This document shows positions 5,054-5,817 of a DNA stretch of 5,817 nucleotides, in pieces; the stretch's first letter is position 1; every line of letters begins with the position of its first letter. The translations under genes and the position numbers were made by a program. The notes under the pieces were generated by a model. That model was given only the letters and a program-made list of their open reading frames with translations. It had not been told where the DNA came from and ran no database searches. Origin of the DNA: Clostridia bacterium (GTDB taxonomy: Bacteria; Bacillota; Clostridia; SK-Y3; JACMMQ01); contig JACMMQ010000316.1 of NCBI GenBank assembly GCA_014378955.1, positions 1-5,817 on the forward strand. Reading direction: 5' to 3'.

Positions 5054-5817
5054 ATGCAAATTACAATAGAGCATTTGACCCACACCTATATGGCTGGTGG
5101 GCCGTTTGAAAAGAAGGCGTTAGACGATGTGTCGCTCACCGTTCCAAACGGGCAATTTTTAGCCATTATCGGACATACAGGGTCTGGAAAATCCACGCTT
5201 ATACAGCATTTGAACGGGCTACTTAAGCCAACCGAGGGCAAGATAACGATTGGCGAGACGGACATCACAGAAAAAAATGTCAAGCTCAAGCAAATCCGTA
5301 GCCAGGTGGGCTTGGTTTTTCAATACCCAGAATATCAGCTATTTGAAGAAACAGTCTTTCGTGACATCGCCTTTGGTCCTAAAAATATGGGGCTGTCCGA
5401 GCAAGAAGTCAAAGAGCGTGTACACGAGGCATTGCACGTGGTGGGACTGTCAGAAGCGATGCTTGAAAAGTCACCGTTTGAGCTGTCAGGCGGACAAAAA
5501 AGGCGTGTGGCAATCGCATGTGTGCTGGCGATGCGACCGAACGTGCTCATTTTGGACGAGCCAACCGCAGGGCTTGACCCGATGGGACGGGACGAAATAT
5601 TATTTCAAATCCATTCGTTGTTTAAGCGTTATAACATGACGGTCATTTTGGTTTCGCACAGCATGGAGGACGTCGCACGCTTTGCAAAGCGTATCGTGGT
5701 GATGGATAACGGCAAAATTGCGCTAGACGGTACGCCTGCCCAGGTGTTTCGGAATGTCGCCTATTTGGAGCAAATAGGACTGTCCGTGCCACAAATTACA
5801 AAGGTCATGCGTGCGCT
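5054..5817 (+). CDS. ecfA2: Energy-coupling factor (ECF) transporter ATP-binding protein EcfA2, cut by window end
   Basis: This is the partner ATPase of EcfA1. The frame is open from ATG 5054 to the window edge (254 full codons; family members are usually near 280-290), so only about 30 residues are missing. Motifs in order: Walker [10 protein letters not shown] (40-48), Q-loop [14 protein letters not shown] (88-101), the A2-typical form, ABC signature ELSGGQKRR (143-151), Walker B VLILDEPT (164-171) with catalytic Glu169, D-loop GLDP (173-176), and switch His202 in LVSH. The start sits 7 nt after the ecfA1 stop; its ribosome binding site AAAGGA (5038-5043) lies within the last codons of ecfA1, so translation is probably coupled. 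EcfA1 and EcfA2 normally form a heterodimer whose two sites bind EcfT. The gene for EcfT is expected immediately beyond the window. No S-component gene is visible, as usual for shared (group II) ECF modules. Confidence 0.95.
   Translation, partial: MQITIEHLTHTYMAGGPFEKKALDDVSLTVPNGQFLAIIGHTGSGKSTLIQHLNGLLKPTEGKITIGETDITEKNVKLKQIRSQVGLVFQYPEYQLFEETVFRDIAFGPKNMGLSEQEVKERVHEALHVVGLSEAMLEKSPFELSGGQKRRVAIACVLAMRPNVLILDEPTAGLDPMGRDEILFQIHSLFKRYNMTVILVSHSMEDVARFAKRIVVMDNGKIALDGTPAQVFRNVAYLEQIGLSVPQITKVMRA

Noticed and set aside
5250..5639. Open frame of 129 codons on the plus strand, in a different frame inside ecfA2
   Set aside because: The ecfA2 frame from 5054 is unbroken through this region and encodes the Q-loop, ABC signature and Walker B, so the other frame is incidental.
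1..5817. tRNA or rRNA genes, CRISPR arrays, transposases, phage or defence genes
   Set aside because: No cloverleaf, ribosomal RNA signature, regularly spaced repeats or relevant protein motifs were found on either strand.

Overview
The window reads as a chromosomal stretch from a low-to-mid GC Firmicute, most likely a member of the Clostridia. The grounds are the strong AGGAGG-type ribosome binding sites, the sigma-A-like promoters, and the gene types (CadA/ZntA-like metal ATPase, family GH4 glycosidase, bacterial MtnA, paired EcfA1/EcfA2). The species cannot be named from the sequence. Every gene found looks intact except the two cut by the window edges.

Layout, left to right. (1) Positions 2-451, plus strand: the C-terminal end of a heavy-metal P-type ATPase of the Cd/Zn/Pb type. 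(2) Positions 487-592: a near-perfect 106-bp palindromic element, MITE-like or REP-like, lying between two convergent genes. Its last base is also the last base of the next gene's stop codon. (3) Positions 592-1419, minus strand: an AraC-family regulator with an N-terminal cupin-like sensor domain. (4) Positions 1420-1582: a divergent control region, with a clear sigma-A promoter for the regulator, a -10-only promoter candidate for the glycosidase, and short inverted and direct repeats that could be operators. (5) Positions 1583-2959, plus strand: an NAD- and metal-dependent GH4 glycosidase with an unusual active-site motif (Cys-Asp-Ala-Gln). (6) Positions 3048-4109, plus strand: mtnA with its own promoter, closed by a strong Rho-independent terminator at 4112-4155. 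(7) Positions 4207-5046 and 5054 to the window end, plus strand: ecfA1 and ecfA2, the two ATPase subunits of an energy-coupling factor vitamin/metal importer. ecfA2 is cut by the window edge, and ecfT is expected just beyond it.

How the parts work together. The AraC regulator and the GH4 enzyme form a small divergent sugar-response unit in which the regulator probably senses a carbohydrate and switches on the hydrolase. No sugar transporter is visible next to them. MtnA belongs to methionine salvage or 5'-deoxynucleoside disposal and appears as a single-gene unit. EcfA1 and EcfA2 pair as a heterodimeric motor for several substrate-binding S-components. These modules look functionally independent of each other. 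No new multi-gene system is evident. The points most worth following are the palindromic element, the atypical GH4 motif and the architecture of the divergent control region.
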